A stretch of DNA of 64,000 nucleotides. It comes from JAABQT01 sp035459025. Its GTDB lineage: Bacteria; Pseudomonadota; Gammaproteobacteria; Burkholderiales; SG8-39. The position numbers and the translations under genes are program-made. The notes under the pieces are model-generated. The model had not been told where the DNA came from. It saw nothing but the letters and a program-made list of their open reading frames with translations, and ran no database searches. Location: the NCBI GenBank assembly GCA_035459025.1, contig DATHYT010000085.1:1-64000 (forward strand). The letters are read 5' to 3'. Positions 51,793 through 62,485 of the stretch are shown here, piece by piece. The stretch's first letter is position 1. Every line of letters starts with the position of its first letter.

Positions 51793-52176
51793 ATGGCGAC
51801 GGTCGAATTGACCAAGGACAACTTCGAGAAGGTGATCACCGAAAGCCCCATTGTGATCGTGGACTTCTGGGCGCCGTGGTGCGGGCCGTGCCGCGGCTTC
51901 GCGCCGATCTACGAGCAGGCGGCGGAAAGTCACGCCGACGTGGTGTTCGGCAAGATCAATACCGACCAGGAGCAGGAGCTGGCGGGCGCGTTCAACATCC
52001 GCTCCATCCCGACGCTGATGGTGTTCCGCGAAAAGGTGGTGCTGTTCCAGCAGGCCGGTGCGCTGCCGGCCTCAGCGCTCGAGCAGGTGATCACGCAGGC
52101 CAAGGCGCTCGACATGGCGAAGGTGCACCAGGAGATCGCCGAGCGCGACCGCCGGGACGGTCAGGCGCCGTCCTAG
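51793..52176 (+). CDS. thioredoxin family protein
   Basis: A 127-residue thioredoxin with the active site FWAPWCGPCRGF and the cis-proline segment IRSIPTLMVF. The N-terminus ELTKDNFEKVI is normal; the C-terminus is about 18 residues longer than E. coli Trx (AKVHQEIAERDRRDGQ). It has no signal peptide and acts as a cytoplasmic dithiol reductant. Start at the ATG 51793, 43 bases from the divergent gluQ start. Confidence 0.92.
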   Translation: MATVELTKDNFEKVITESPIVIVDFWAPWCGPCRGFAPIYEQAAESHADVVFGKINTDQEQELAGAFNIRSIPTLMVFREKVVLFQQAGALPASALEQVITQAKALDMAKVHQEIAERDRRDGQAPS

Positions 52177-52190
52177 TACGATCGGGGCCT

Positions 52191-53584
<1,394 letters not shown>

Positions 53585-53588
<4 letters not shown>

Positions 53589-54463
53589 GGCGGCGCGCAG
53601 TTCTTGCCGCTGCGCTCGCGTGCGCCCTGCCGTTGCGGGCGGCGCCCGCGGGACGCTTCGCGCGCGGCTTGCTGTGGCGCGTGGTGAGATCCGGCGTCGA
53701 GCCGAGCCATGTCTTCGGCACCCTGCACGCCGGCGACCCGCGCCTGGAACCACTGCCGGCTGCGGTACAGGACGCCTTCGGGCAGGCGCGCTCGCTGATG
53801 CTCGAATACCTCGCCGATCCGTATGGCCGCGAACGCTTCCTCGAGGCTGCGATGTACCTGGACGGGCGCACGCTGCCGCAGGATATCGGCGACGAGCACT
53901 TCGAGCGCGCCGTGTCGGCAATGCAGCCGATCGGGCTGCCGCGCGAGTTCGTCAGCAAGCTCAAGCCCTGGGGCGTGCTGCTCAACCTGCGCATCTCGCG
54001 GCAGCCCGCGGGCGCAATGGCGCCCGATGCGCAGCTCTTCGCGCTGGCGCGCGAGCGGCGCCTGCCGGTTTCGCAAATCGAGAACGTCGAGGAGCAGGTG
54101 TTCACCTTCGACGAGATGTCGCGCGACTCGCAGGTGGCGCTGCTGCGCCACTTTCTCGAGCATCGCGACGCGCTCGACGCGCTCGCCGAACGCAGCCTGC
54201 ATGCGTACCTGGCGCGCGATCTGCAGGGGCTGTGGGACGCGCAGCAGGACTACGCGCACCGCCATCCGGAAATCGCCCCGCATCACGCCGAGCTGTTAAA
54301 GCGCGTGGTGCTCGATCGCAGCGTGGTGATGGCGTTTCGCATGCAGCGCGAGCTGCGCCGCGGTCGCGCATTCATCGCGATCGGCGCACTGCACCTGTAC
54401 GGCGAGCGCGGCGTGCTGGCGCTGCTGGGGGAAGACGGGTATCGCGCCGAGCGCCTGTATTAG
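53585..54463 (+). CDS. TraB/GumN family protein
   Basis: A 292-residue exported protein: N-terminal signal peptide (RRRAVLAAALACALPLRAAPA) followed by the TraB/GumN fold with the metal-site motifs HVFGTLHAGDPR near residue 43 and IAIGALHLYGERGVLALL near the C-terminus. Related proteins are predicted periplasmic metalloproteases or heme-related factors; its own role is unknown. Its ATG overlaps the fumC stop (ATGA), although no functional link is evident. Confidence 0.87.
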
Positions 54464-54475
54464 ACTGCGTGCCTG

Positions 54476-55093
54476 ATGTCGGTCGTCGTCCTCATCTCCG
54501 GCCGCGGCAGCAACCTGCAGGCAATTCTCGATGCGGGCATCCCTGTGTCCGCGGTCATCAGCAACCAGTCGGGCGCGGGCGGCCTCGCCATCGCGGCGCG
54601 CCGCGGCGTCGCCACGGCCGTGGTCGAGCACCGGCGCTTCGCGACCCGAGAGGCGTTCGACGCGGCCCTCGCGGACGAGATCGACCGCCACCTGCCGCGC
54701 CTCGTAGCGCTGGCCGGGTTCATGCGCGTGCTGACGCCCGGATTCGTCGCGCGCTACGCCGGGCGGCTGGTGAACATCCACCCCTCCCTGCTGCCCGAGT
54801 TCCCGGGTCTCGATACGCACGCGCGCGCGCTGGCTGCCGGCGCGAAGCGGCACGGCTGCACCGTGCATTTCGTGACCGCCGAGCTCGACCATGGGCCGAT
54901 CATCGCCCAGGCGTCGGTGCCCGTGCTGCCGGGCGACACGGCGGAGTCCCTCGCGGCGCGGGTGCTCGCGCAGGAACACCTGATCTATCCGCGCGCGTTG
55001 CGCTGGTTTCTCGATGGTCTGCTGAGCCTCGAGGATGGCAAGGTGTACGTCAAAGGCAACCATGCGCAACTGGTTTCTAGCGATCGCGCTTAG
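54476..55093 (+). CDS. purN: phosphoribosylglycinamide formyltransferase
   Basis: A 205-residue GAR transformylase: VLISGRGSNLQAI for phosphate binding, the active-site VNIHPSLLPEFPGLDTH with the catalytic His, and ELDHGPIIAQ with the conserved Asp. It transfers a formyl group from N10-formyl-THF in purine synthesis. A DUF3108 gene starts 32 bases before its end in another frame. Confidence 0.95.
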   Translation: MSVVVLISGRGSNLQAILDAGIPVSAVISNQSGAGGLAIAARRGVATAVVEHRRFATREAFDAALADEIDRHLPRLVALAGFMRVLTPGFVARYAGRLVNIHPSLLPEFPGLDTHARALAAGAKRHGCTVHFVTAELDHGPIIAQASVPVLPGDTAESLAARVLAQEHLIYPRALRWFLDGLLSLEDGKVYVKGNHAQLVSSDRA

Positions 55094-55742
55094 CCTCGCG
55101 GCTGCGGCGCAGGCGTCCCCGCCCGCGCGCGTCGAGATCCACTACGACGTGCTGCACAACGGCGGCCCGCTCGCCACCGTGACGCATGTGCTGGAACATG
55201 ACAGCGACAGCTACCGCCTGCGCGAAACCTGGGAAGGCAGCGGGTTGCTGTCACTGCTCGGCGAAATCCGGCGCACGAGCCACGGCCGGGTGACGCCGGA
55301 CGGCCTGCGACCGCTCGAATACGTGGACGAGCGGCCGCGCCGCGAGCCGGCGCGCGCGCGCTTTTCCTGGGAGGCGGGTACCCTGACGCAGGAGTTCCGC
55401 GACGGCCCGCAGAAGCAACCGCTGCCAGCGCACGCGCAGGACCGGTTGAGCTTTCTGTTTGCACCCGCCTTCCACGCGCCGGGATCCGGTTCGCTCGAAT
55501 ACCACGTCGCGGACGGAAAGGGGGTGGCGCACTACGTGTTCGAAATCGCGGGACGCGAGCGCGTGACGGTGCCAGCGGGCACGTTCGATGCGCTGCACTT
55601 GGTAAAGCGCGACGACGACGGCCGCAGCACGCAGATCTGGCTCGACGCGCAACGCTCATATCTGCCGCTGCGCGTGCTGGTGGTGCAAAAGGACGGCACG
55701 CGCGTCGACCAGGTCGCGACGCGCTTCGCTCCGCCACGATGA
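55062..55742 (+). CDS. DUF3108 domain protein, exported
   Basis: A 226-residue protein with signal peptide MRNWFLAIALSLAAAAQAS and the DUF3108 fold: IHYDVLHNGGPLATVTHV, YRLRETWEGSGLLS and VPAGTFDALHLVKRDD. Family members are periplasmic or outer-membrane-associated and of unknown function, and sit downstream of purN in many betaproteobacteria. It overlaps purN by 32 bases and the next gene by four. Confidence 0.88.
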   Translation: MRNWFLAIALSLAAAAQASPPARVEIHYDVLHNGGPLATVTHVLEHDSDSYRLRETWEGSGLLSLLGEIRRTSHGRVTPDGLRPLEYVDERPRREPARARFSWEAGTLTQEFRDGPQKQPLPAHAQDRLSFLFAPAFHAPGSGSLEYHVADGKGVAHYVFEIAGRERVTVPAGTFDALHLVKRDDDGRSTQIWLDAQRSYLPLRVLVVQKDGTRVDQVATRFAPPR

Positions 55743-56989
55743 TCTATCGCGCCCAGCTCGCCCGGGCCGAGGCGCTGCTCGCCGAGCTCTTAGCCGCCGC
55801 CGGCCCCGCTGACGCCGCGGTGTCGAGGTACTTTCGCGCGCACCGCAATCTCGGCCAGCAGGATCGCGCCTTCGTCGCCGAGACGGTATACGCGGTGCTG
55901 CGCCGCCGCCGCTCGCTCGAGGCCGCGGCGCAATCAGTGGCGCCACGCGACCTGGCGATCGCCGCGCTGGTGCGGGTGCGCGGCCTGTCGGGACGTGCCC
56001 TAGAGGACGTGGTGCGCGAGGAGGAGCGGGCGCTGGTGGCGCGCGTACGCGCCGCGAAGAGCGAGTCTTTTCCCGCCGCCGTGCGCGCAGATCTGCCCGA
56101 TTGGCTTTGGGAGCGGCTGGCGGCGCTGCACGGCGAGGACGAGGCAATGCGCATTGCGCAGGGTCTACTCAACCCGGCACCGCTCGACCTGCGCGTCAAC
56201 CTCGCCAAGCTGGGACGGGACGAGGCGCTCGCGCAACTGCGTGCGAGCGGCATCGAGGGACAGCCGACGCCCTTCTCCCCGGCGGGAATTCGCCTGGTAG
56301 GCAAGCCGGCGATCAATCGCCACCCGATGTTTACGCAGGGTGCGATCGAGGTGCAGGACGAAGGCAGCCAGGTCCTCGCGTACCTGCTCGCGCCCCGACG
56401 CGGCGAGATGATCGCCGACTACTGCGCCGGCGCCGGCGGCAAGACGCTCGCGCTCGCCATGCTGATGCGCGGCACCGGGCGCATCTACGCCATGGACGTC
56501 TCGGCGCGCCGCCTGGCCGAGCTTGCGCCACGCGCAGCGCGTGCCGGCGTAACAAACGTGCACCCGCTGGTGCTGGCGGGCGACGGCGATGCGCGTGCCA
56601 GGCGTCTCGCCGGCAAGCTCGACCGGGTGCTCGTGGACGCCCCTTGTAGTGGCTTCGGAACACTGCGCCGCAACCCAGAGCTGAAATGGCGCCATGGCGC
56701 CGCGGCGATCACCGAGCTGGCGGGCAAGCAGGCGGCGATCCTGGAGGCGGCAGCGCGGTTGCTGAAGCCGGGCGGCCGCCTGGTGTACGCGACCTGCAGT
56801 ATCCTGCCGGAAGAAAACGAGGTGATCGCCGAAAAGTTCGCCGCGTCGCACGCCGACTTCGCGCCCGTGTCCTGCAGAGAACTGCTGGCCGCGCAGCGCA
56901 TCGAGATCGATTGCGAAGCGCGGCTGCGCTTGTGGCCGCACCGGCATGGCTGCGACGGCTTTTTCGCCGCCGCTTTCGAGCGCCGCTGA
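55739..56989 (+). CDS. rsmB: RsmB/NOP family 16S rRNA (cytosine-5-)-methyltransferase
   Basis: A 416-residue m5C methyltransferase. The N-terminal NusB-like region includes AHRNLGQQDRAFVAETVYAV; the SAM-binding site is IADYCAGAGGKTLALAM, and the catalytic cysteines are in VDAPCSGFGTLRRNPELKWR and LVYATCSILPEEN. RsmB modifies C967 of 16S rRNA; other NOP enzymes act on neighbouring sites, so the exact position is inferred. ATG overlaps the DUF3108 stop (ATGA). Confidence 0.88.
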   Translation: MIYRAQLARAEALLAELLAAAGPADAAVSRYFRAHRNLGQQDRAFVAETVYAVLRRRRSLEAAAQSVAPRDLAIAALVRVRGLSGRALEDVVREEERALVARVRAAKSESFPAAVRADLPDWLWERLAALHGEDEAMRIAQGLLNPAPLDLRVNLAKLGRDEALAQLRASGIEGQPTPFSPAGIRLVGKPAINRHPMFTQGAIEVQDEGSQVLAYLLAPRRGEMIADYCAGAGGKTLALAMLMRGTGRIYAMDVSARRLAELAPRAARAGVTNVHPLVLAGDGDARARRLAGKLDRVLVDAPCSGFGTLRRNPELKWRHGAAAITELAGKQAAILEAAARLLKPGGRLVYATCSILPEENEVIAEKFAASHADFAPVSCRELLAAQRIEIDCEARLRLWPHRHGCDGFFAAAFERR

Positions 56990-57064
56990 CGGCCGATTCC
57001 CTTTGCGCGGCCGGCGCTTAGAGCCGACGGTGAAATATTGCCCGCGAGCAGGGAAAAGCCCCGG

Positions 57065-57092
57065 TTGCGCGGGTGGTTCAATCGCGTAGAAT
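57065..57092 (+). promoter_or_regulatory. candidate sigma70 promoter for the fatty-acid desaturase gene
   Basis: TTGCGC (57065-57070) and TAGAAT (57087-57092) are 16 bases apart in the gap after rsmB. Transcription would begin near 57099. The leader is AT-rich (CTTATATAACTACTAG) and lacks an obvious Shine-Dalgarno sequence. Confidence 0.5.
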
Positions 57093-57129
57093 CGTGCCCC
57101 TAACCTTATATAACTACTAGAAACTACTG

Positions 57130-58302
57130 ATGATTTTCTCTGGATTGCTCGATCTGCCCTGGTGGGGCTACGTGCTCGTAGCGCTCGGGCTGACACACGT
57201 CACCATTGCCTCGGTGACCATCTTCCTGCACCGCCATCAGGCGCACCGGGCGCTCGACCTGCACCCGATCGCCTCGCACTTCTTCCGTTTCTGGCTGTGG
57301 CTGACGACCGGCATGGTCACCAAGGAGTGGGCGGCGATCCACCGCAAGCACCACGCCAAGTGCGAGACTGCCGATGACCCGCACAGCCCCCAGGTGCTGG
57401 GCATCAACCGCGTGCTGTGGGGCGGCGTGTTCCTCTATGTGAAGGAGTCCTACAACCGCGAGACCATGGATCGCTACGGCCATGGCACGCCGGACGACTG
57501 GGTAGAGCGCAACATCTATTCGCGTTTTGCCATCCTCGGCCTGACGCTGATGGGCCTGGTGAACGTTGGCTTGTTCGGCGTCGTGCCGGGCATGCTGATC
57601 CTTGCGACGCAGATCGTCTGGATCCCGTTCTGGGCGGCGGGCGTCATCAACGGCATCGGTCACTACTGGGGCTATCGCAGCTTCGACATTGCCGACGCCA
57701 GCAAGAACATCGTGCCCTGGGGCATCCTGATCGGCGGCGAAGAGCTGCACAACAACCACCACGCCTACGCGACCTCGGCGAAGCTTTCGGCCAAGTGGTA
57801 CGAGTTCGACATCGGCTGGATGTACATCCGCGTCCTTGAGGGGCTCGGACTCGCCACGGTGAAAAAGGTGGCGCCCACGCCGCGCTTCGAGCCGGCGAAG
57901 ACCATGTGCGACTACGACACCCTGCATGCTGTGATCGCCAACCGATACGACGTGCTGGCGCGCTACGCCACTGCGCTGAAGCGCACCTGGAGTGACGAGG
58001 TTGAGCGCCTGCAGCACTGGTCGCCGCGCGACGCCGAGGTGCTCAAGCCGCTGAAGCGCGCTCTGGTGCGCATCGGCTACGGCGCCGAAACCGACCGCGC
58101 GCGCGTTGCCGAAGCACTCAAGCCCTCCAGGCCGCTGCAGGTCGCGGTGAGCATGCGCGAAGAGCTGATCGCCCTGTGGGAGCGCTCCAACGCCTCCAAG
58201 GAGCAGCTCCTGCGCCAGCTCCAGGACTGGTGCCACCGCGCCGAGGCGAGCGGCATCGTGCCGCTGATGGACTTCTCGCGGCGCCTGCGCAGCTACGCCT
58301 AA
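57130..58302 (+). CDS. membrane fatty-acid (acyl-CoA / acyl-lipid) desaturase
   Basis: A 390-residue di-iron membrane desaturase. The three histidine boxes are FLHRHQAHRAL (residues ~33-43), IHRKHHAK (~71-78) and EELHNNHHA (~200); spans lie at about 10-30, 50-65, 135-155 and 158-180. The long cytoplasmic C-terminal extension after residue 240 is charged and helical. It introduces a double bond, probably delta-9, into saturated acyl chains using O2 to adjust membrane fluidity. It is followed by a strong terminator. Confidence 0.9.
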   Translation: MIFSGLLDLPWWGYVLVALGLTHVTIASVTIFLHRHQAHRALDLHPIASHFFRFWLWLTTGMVTKEWAAIHRKHHAKCETADDPHSPQVLGINRVLWGGVFLYVKESYNRETMDRYGHGTPDDWVERNIYSRFAILGLTLMGLVNVGLFGVVPGMLILATQIVWIPFWAAGVINGIGHYWGYRSFDIADASKNIVPWGILIGGEELHNNHHAYATSAKLSAKWYEFDIGWMYIRVLEGLGLATVKKVAPTPRFEPAKTMCDYDTLHAVIANRYDVLARYATALKRTWSDEVERLQHWSPRDAEVLKPLKRALVRIGYGAETDRARVAEALKPSRPLQVAVSMREELIALWERSNASKEQLLRQLQDWCHRAEASGIVPLMDFSRRLRSYA

Positions 58303-58326
58303 CGCGGAGCCGGAACGCGGTAATAA

Positions 58327-58352
58327 AAAAGGCCCGCTCGCGCGGGCCTTTT
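58327..58352. terminator. bidirectional terminator between the desaturase and rpmG
   Basis: AAAAGGCCCGC (58327-58337) pairs perfectly with GCGGGCCTTTT (58342-58352) around a TCGC loop: an 11-bp stem flanked by A and T runs, able to stop the desaturase transcript (+) and the rpmB-rpmG transcript (-). Confidence 0.9.
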
Positions 58353-58376
58353 CACATGTGCGGCAGAAGGCCGCGC

Positions 58377-58532
58377 CTACTTCAGCTTGGTTTCCTTGTA
58401 GAGCACGTGCTTGCGTGCCTTGGGATCGTACTTCTTGATCTCCATCTTGTCGGGCGTAGTGCGCTTGTTCTTGGTGGTGGTGTAGAAATGGCCGGTGCCG
58501 GCCGTTGACTCGAGCTTGATCTTGTCGCGCAT
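58377..58532 (-). CDS. rpmG: 50S ribosomal protein L33
   Basis: A 51-residue protein reading MRDKIKLESTAGTGHFYTT then TKNKRTTPDKMEIKKYDP and ending HVLYKETKLK, an unmistakable L33. It lacks the zinc-binding CxxC pairs, so it is the cysteine-free form. Its ATG shares one base with the rpmB stop (TGATG), matching the conserved rpmB-rpmG operon. Confidence 0.97.
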   Translation of the reverse strand: MRDKIKLESTAGTGHFYTTTKNKRTTPDKMEIKKYDPKARKHVLYKETKLK

Positions 58533-58789
58533 CAGCGGGCCTCCTTCTGCTTGTTGAGCGCCTTGGCCTTGGCGCGGATTTCGGCCAGCACGGCCTCGAC
58601 CCCCAGCTTGTCAATCTTGCGCAGGCCGGCCGTGGACACCCGCAAACGCACCCAGCGATTCTGGCTTTCCAACCAGAAGCGGCGGTAATGCAGGTTGGGC
58701 TGGAACACACGCTTGGTCTTGTTGTTGGCGTGCGAAACCAGGTTTCCTTTCATCGGCTTCTTGCCGGTGACTTGGCAGACGCGGGACAT
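58532..58789 (-). CDS. rpmB: 50S ribosomal protein L28
   Basis: An 85-residue L28: MSRVCQVTGKKPMKGNLVSH, ANNKTKRVFQPNLHYRRFW, then WVRLRVSTAGLRKIDKLG. It is seven or eight residues longer than E. coli L28 owing to a lysine-rich tail. It is a component of the large subunit and the first of the pair with rpmG. It lies 31 bases after radC on the same strand. Confidence 0.97.
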   Translation of the reverse strand: MSRVCQVTGKKPMKGNLVSHANNKTKRVFQPNLHYRRFWLESQNRWVRLRVSTAGLRKIDKLGVEAVLAEIRAKAKALNKQKEAR

Positions 58790-58820
58790 TGCAGGCTCCG
58801 GGGGTCGCGAAAGGCGCGGA

Positions 58821-59495
58821 TTATAGCAGGCCCCGCTCGGCGAAGGAGAGTGCCTGGTTGCCGGCGACGACGAAATGGTCGAGCACGCGCACGTCCACCA
58901 GCGCGAGCGCCTCGCGCAGCTGGCGCGTGAGCAGCTCGTCGGCCTGCGAAGGCTGCGCCACGCCGGAAGGGTGATTGTGAGCAAAGATCACGGCGGCTGC
59001 ATTGGCCGCCAGAGCGGCCTTGACCACCTCGCGTGGGTAGACGCTGGTTTGCGTGAGCGTGCCTCGGAACAGCTCCTCGGCGGCGATGACGCGGTGCTGC
59101 GCGTCAAGGTGGACGCAGACGAAAACTTCGTGCGTTCGCCCGCCGAGCGCGAGGCGCAGGTAGTCGCGTACTGCTCCGGGCGTGGTGAGCGCGTCGCCGG
59201 ACCGCAGCTGCTCGCGCAGGGTGCGCCGCGCGAGCTCGAGCACCGCGGCGAGTTGCGCCGCCTTGGCGGCACCAAGCCCCCTGACTCGGCGCAGGTCGGC
59301 GGCTTCGGCGCCGAGCAGGCCGGCGAGGCCCTGGTAGCGCCCGATAAGCTCGCGCGCCAGGTCCACGGCGCTCTTGCCGCGGATGCCCGAGCGCAGGCAC
59401 ACGGCAACCAGCTCCGCGTCGGTCAGCCTTCCTGCACCCTGCGCCAGCAGCCGCTCGCGCGGCCGTTCCTGCGGTGGCCAGTCGGCGATGCCCAA
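58821..59495 (-). CDS. radC: RadC family JAB1/MPN domain protein
   Basis: A 224-residue RadC: N-terminal helix-hairpin-helix region (LRRVRGLGAAKAAQLAAVLE) and a JAMM metal site with AHNHPSGVAQPSQAD. Despite its name a role in DNA repair has not been sustained; the family is probably a metallo-enzyme of unknown substrate. The gene order radC-rpmB-rpmG is conserved in proteobacteria. It diverges from coaBC with about 60 bases between starts. Confidence 0.94.
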   Translation of the reverse strand: MGIADWPPQERPRERLLAQGAGRLTDAELVAVCLRSGIRGKSAVDLARELIGRYQGLAGLLGAEAADLRRVRGLGAAKAAQLAAVLELARRTLREQLRSGDALTTPGAVRDYLRLALGGRTHEVFVCVHLDAQHRVIAAEELFRGTLTQTSVYPREVVKAALAANAAAVIFAHNHPSGVAQPSQADELLTRQLREALALVDVRVLDHFVVAGNQALSFAERGLL

Positions 59496-59556
59496 GGCGA
59501 TGCCTCCCGAATTCCCCTAGAATGTCCTTCCCATTAACGCGCCAGCCCCACGCACG

Positions 59557-60768
59557 ATGACCTTGAAAGGCAAGCGGCTGTTGCTGGGCATCACCGGCGG
59601 CGTGGCCGCCTACAAGGCCGCGCAGCTCGCACGCCAGCTCGCCAGGGCAGGTGCCGACGTGCGCGTGGCGATGACCGAGGCCGCCACCCGCTTCGTCACG
59701 CCTGTGACTCTGCAAGCGCTCACGGCGCAGACCGTGTGGACCGATCTGTGGGACCCGCGCGTCCCCGACAACATGGGGCACATCGAGTTGTCGCGCGACC
59801 GCGAGCTGATCGTGGTGGCGCCGGCGAGCGCCGATTTTCTTGGCAAGCTGGCCGGGGGCCTTGCCGACGACCTGCTCTCCACCCTGTGCCTTGCGCGCCG
59901 CTGCCCCCTGCTTGTCGCGCCGGCGATGAACGTGGAGATGTGGGAGAACCCAGCGATGCAGAGGAACCTGCACACGCTTCGCGGTGACGGAGTGCATTTT
60001 GCGGGCCCCGCCGCCGGCGATCAGGCCTGCGGTGAAGTGGGCATGGGCCGCATGCTCGAGCCCGATGACTTGGTCGCTGAGATCGAGGCCTTCTTCCAGC
60101 CGAAGCTGCTCGCGGGCAAGCGCGTCGTGGTCACCGCGGGCCCTACCGAGGAGTCGATCGATCCCGTGCGCGTGATTACCAACACGAGCTCCGGCAAGAT
60201 GGGCTACGCCGTCGCGCGCGCCGCGCGCGAAGCGGGTGCGCGCGTGACCCTGGTGAGCGGCCCGACGGCGCTTGCAGCGCCGGTGGGCGTCGAGTGCGTG
60301 CGGGTACGCAGCGCGGAGCAGATGTTCGAGGCAGTCAAGAAGGCGGTGCCCGGCAGCGACGTGTTCTTCTCGGTGGCGGCGGTATCCGACTACCGCGCGA
60401 AACAGCGCGCGGCGCAGAAGATCAAGAAGAGCGGCGGCGCCGCTTTCGGTCTCGAGCTGATCGAGAACCCGGACATCCTCGCCTGGGTGGCGGGGCAGAA
60501 GGACGCGCCGTTCTGCGTCGGCTTCGCCGCCGAGAGCGAGAAGCTGGCCGAGCACGCGCGCGCCAAGCGCGCGAAGAAGGCGGTGCCGCTGCTCGCGGCC
60601 AACTTGGCGCAGCATGCGCTTGGCGCCGACGACAACGACATCACGCTGTTCGACGAGCGCGGCGAGCACCCGCTCGGGCGCGCGCCGAAGCTCGAGCTCG
60701 CGCGCCGGCTGGTCGCGCACGTCGCCGGCATGCTGGCGGGACAGAAGCGCGCGCGTGCGAAGGCTTGA
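59557..60768 (+). CDS. coaBC: bifunctional phosphopantothenoylcysteine decarboxylase / phosphopantothenate--cysteine ligase
   Basis: A 403-residue CoaBC. The N-terminal FMN-dependent CoaC part has GITGGVAAYKAAQLAR, the active His in NMGHIELSRD, VAPAMNVEMW and the catalytic Cys in QACGEVGMGRM. The C-terminal CoaB part has VTAGPTEESIDPVRVITN, SSGKMGYAVARAA and AAVSDYRAK. It makes 4'-phosphopantetheine for coenzyme A. The dut gene starts 14 bases before its end. Confidence 0.96.
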   Translation: MTLKGKRLLLGITGGVAAYKAAQLARQLARAGADVRVAMTEAATRFVTPVTLQALTAQTVWTDLWDPRVPDNMGHIELSRDRELIVVAPASADFLGKLAGGLADDLLSTLCLARRCPLLVAPAMNVEMWENPAMQRNLHTLRGDGVHFAGPAAGDQACGEVGMGRMLEPDDLVAEIEAFFQPKLLAGKRVVVTAGPTEESIDPVRVITNTSSGKMGYAVARAAREAGARVTLVSGPTALAAPVGVECVRVRSAEQMFEAVKKAVPGSDVFFSVAAVSDYRAKQRAAQKIKKSGGAAFGLELIENPDILAWVAGQKDAPFCVGFAAESEKLAEHARAKRAKKAVPLLAANLAQHALGADDNDITLFDERGEHPLGRAPKLELARRLVAHVAGMLAGQKRARAKA

Positions 60769-61201
60769 GGTCCGGATCCTCGACCCGAGGATCCGCGAGC
60801 ACCTGCCGCACTACGCCACCGCGGGCGCCGCCGGCCTAGACCTGCGCGCCTGCCTCGAGGCACCGCTCGAGTTGCTGCCGGGCGCCAGCCAGCTGGTGCG
60901 CTCGGGGCTCGCCATCCACCTCGGCGATCCGGGTCTCGCGGCCGTCGTGCTGCCGCGCTCGGGCCTGGGCGCAAAGCACGGCATCGTGCTCGGCAATCTC
61001 GTCGGCCTGATTGATTCGGATTACCAGGGCGAAGTGATGGTCTCGGTGTGGAACCGGGGCGCGAACGCGTTCACCATCCAGCCGCTCGAGCGCATCGCGC
61101 AGCTGGTGGTCGTGCCGGTGGTGCAGGTCGAGTTGGCGGTGGTGGAGGAATTCGCCGCCAGCGCGCGCGGCGCCGGCGGCTTCGGCAGTACCGGGCGCTA
61201 G
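60755..61201 (+). CDS. dut: deoxyuridine 5'-triphosphate nucleotidohydrolase
   Basis: A 148-residue trimeric dUTPase: YATAGAAGLDLRAC, VLPRSGLGAKHGIVLGN, GLIDSDYQGEV with the catalytic Asp, ERIAQLVVVPV and the C-terminal glycine-rich arm RGAGGFGSTGR. It removes dUTP and supplies dUMP. GTG start inside the end of coaBC; the N-terminus RRLEVRILDPR then matches E. coli Dut, which supports this start. Confidence 0.95.
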   Translation: MRRLEVRILDPRIREHLPHYATAGAAGLDLRACLEAPLELLPGASQLVRSGLAIHLGDPGLAAVVLPRSGLGAKHGIVLGNLVGLIDSDYQGEVMVSVWNRGANAFTIQPLERIAQLVVVPVVQVELAVVEEFAASARGAGGFGSTGR

Positions 61202-61204
61202 CCC

Positions 61205-62476
61205 TCAGCCCAACATGTCGGACCAGATGTTCTGCGCCCAGGCCCAGGCGTAGTGCGCTTCGACCTGATTGCGTGCCGGCGACAATCCGCCCGCTCCCTT
61301 GATCGGCACGAAGGTCTTCTTGCCGGCATCCAGCTCGTGCACCGAGGTCACGTGGATCACTTCATCGTCGGAAACGAAGCTGTAGCACATGTTGGCGATC
61401 TTCGGGTTCGGGTTGGGTTCGCTGCCGTTGATCATGGCCACCACGGCAGCGGCGCAGACCTTGGCCTGCTGGTTGGCCATGCTGCCGGACTTGGGCATGC
61501 CGGGCGCGGACAGCGTCGCGTCGCCAAGGACGTGGACGCCCTTGGCCACGGTCGACTCGGTCGTGCGCCAGTCGACCCCGCACCAGCGGTCGTTGGCCGT
61601 GATCAGGCCCGCCTTGGCGGCGATGGTTCCGGCACGTTGCGCCGGCACCACGTTCAGGACATCGCCCTTGACTTCCTCGACCTCGGTCTTGACGGTGCCG
61701 GTTCCCGGGTCGACGCCGATGGCCTTCGAATTGCCGCGGAACTCGATCATGCCCGGATAGAGGTCGGCCCAAGCCTGCTTGAACAGCTTGCCCTTGGAGG
61801 TCACGTCCGGGTTGGCGTCGACGATCAGGACCTTGGCGCGCGGATTGTGCTTCTTGAAGTACTGCGCCACCTGGCTCGCGCGCTCGTAGGGCCCCGGCGG
61901 GCAGCGGTAGGGTGCCAGAGGGACCGCGAGGACGTAGACGCCGCCCAGGCGCATCTCGGCGAGCTGCCTTTGCAGGGCGACGGTCTGCGGACCCGCCTTC
62001 CAGGCGTGCAGCACGCGGCTTGAGTCCATTGCCGCCTCATAGCCGGCGATTTGCTCGTACATGAAGTCGATACCGGGAGACACCACCAGCCGGTCGTACT
62101 TGAGCTCACCGCCGCGCGCGAGGCGCACTGACTTGGCGCCCGTGTCCACCGCCGTGACTTCGTCGCGCACGACCTGCACGCCGTACTTCGAAAGCCCGCT
62201 GTAGCCGTAGGTGATGTCGGCCATGGTCTTCGAGCCGCCAAAGACCAGGTTGGAGATCGGGCAGGAGACGAAGTCAGTGTTGCGTTCCACCATCACGACC
62301 TCGATGGCCGGGCCCCACATGCGTATGTACTTGGCCGCGGTGGCGCCGCCGAAGCCCCCGCCGATCACCACCACGCGCGCCTTGGCGCCGCCGCTGGTGG
62401 CGCAGCCCGTGGCGGCGAGCGCCGCCGCGGCGCCGCTCAGCTTGAGGAAGTTGCGTCGATCGAATGTCTTGGCCAT
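61205..62476 (-). CDS. fccB: flavocytochrome c sulfide dehydrogenase, flavoprotein subunit
   Basis: A 423-residue FCSD flavoprotein exported by the Tat route (signal with DRRNFLKLSGAAAALAA). FAD-binding is VVVIGGGFGGATAAKYI. Cys72 in FVSCPISN corresponds to the residue that links FAD covalently, and Cys192 (PYRCPPGPYERA) and Cys364 (IANMCYSF) to the redox-active pair. It oxidises sulfide in the periplasm, passing electrons to the cytochrome encoded just upstream. The two genes form a complete FccAB unit. Some relatives may use other sulfur compounds. Confidence 0.9.
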   Translation of the reverse strand: MAKTFDRRNFLKLSGAAAALAATGCATSGGAKARVVVIGGGFGGATAAKYIRMWGPAIEVVMVERNTDFVSCPISNLVFGGSKTMADITYGYSGLSKYGVQVVRDEVTAVDTGAKSVRLARGGELKYDRLVVSPGIDFMYEQIAGYEAAMDSSRVLHAWKAGPQTVALQRQLAEMRLGGVYVLAVPLAPYRCPPGPYERASQVAQYFKKHNPRAKVLIVDANPDVTSKGKLFKQAWADLYPGMIEFRGNSKAIGVDPGTGTVKTEVEEVKGDVLNVVPAQRAGTIAAKAGLITANDRWCGVDWRTTESTVAKGVHVLGDATLSAPGMPKSGSMANQQAKVCAAAVVAMINGSEPNPNPKIANMCYSFVSDDEVIHVTSVHELDAGKKTFVPIKGAGGLSPARNQVEAHYAWAWAQNIWSDMLG

Positions 62477-62485
62477 GGCGTCCCC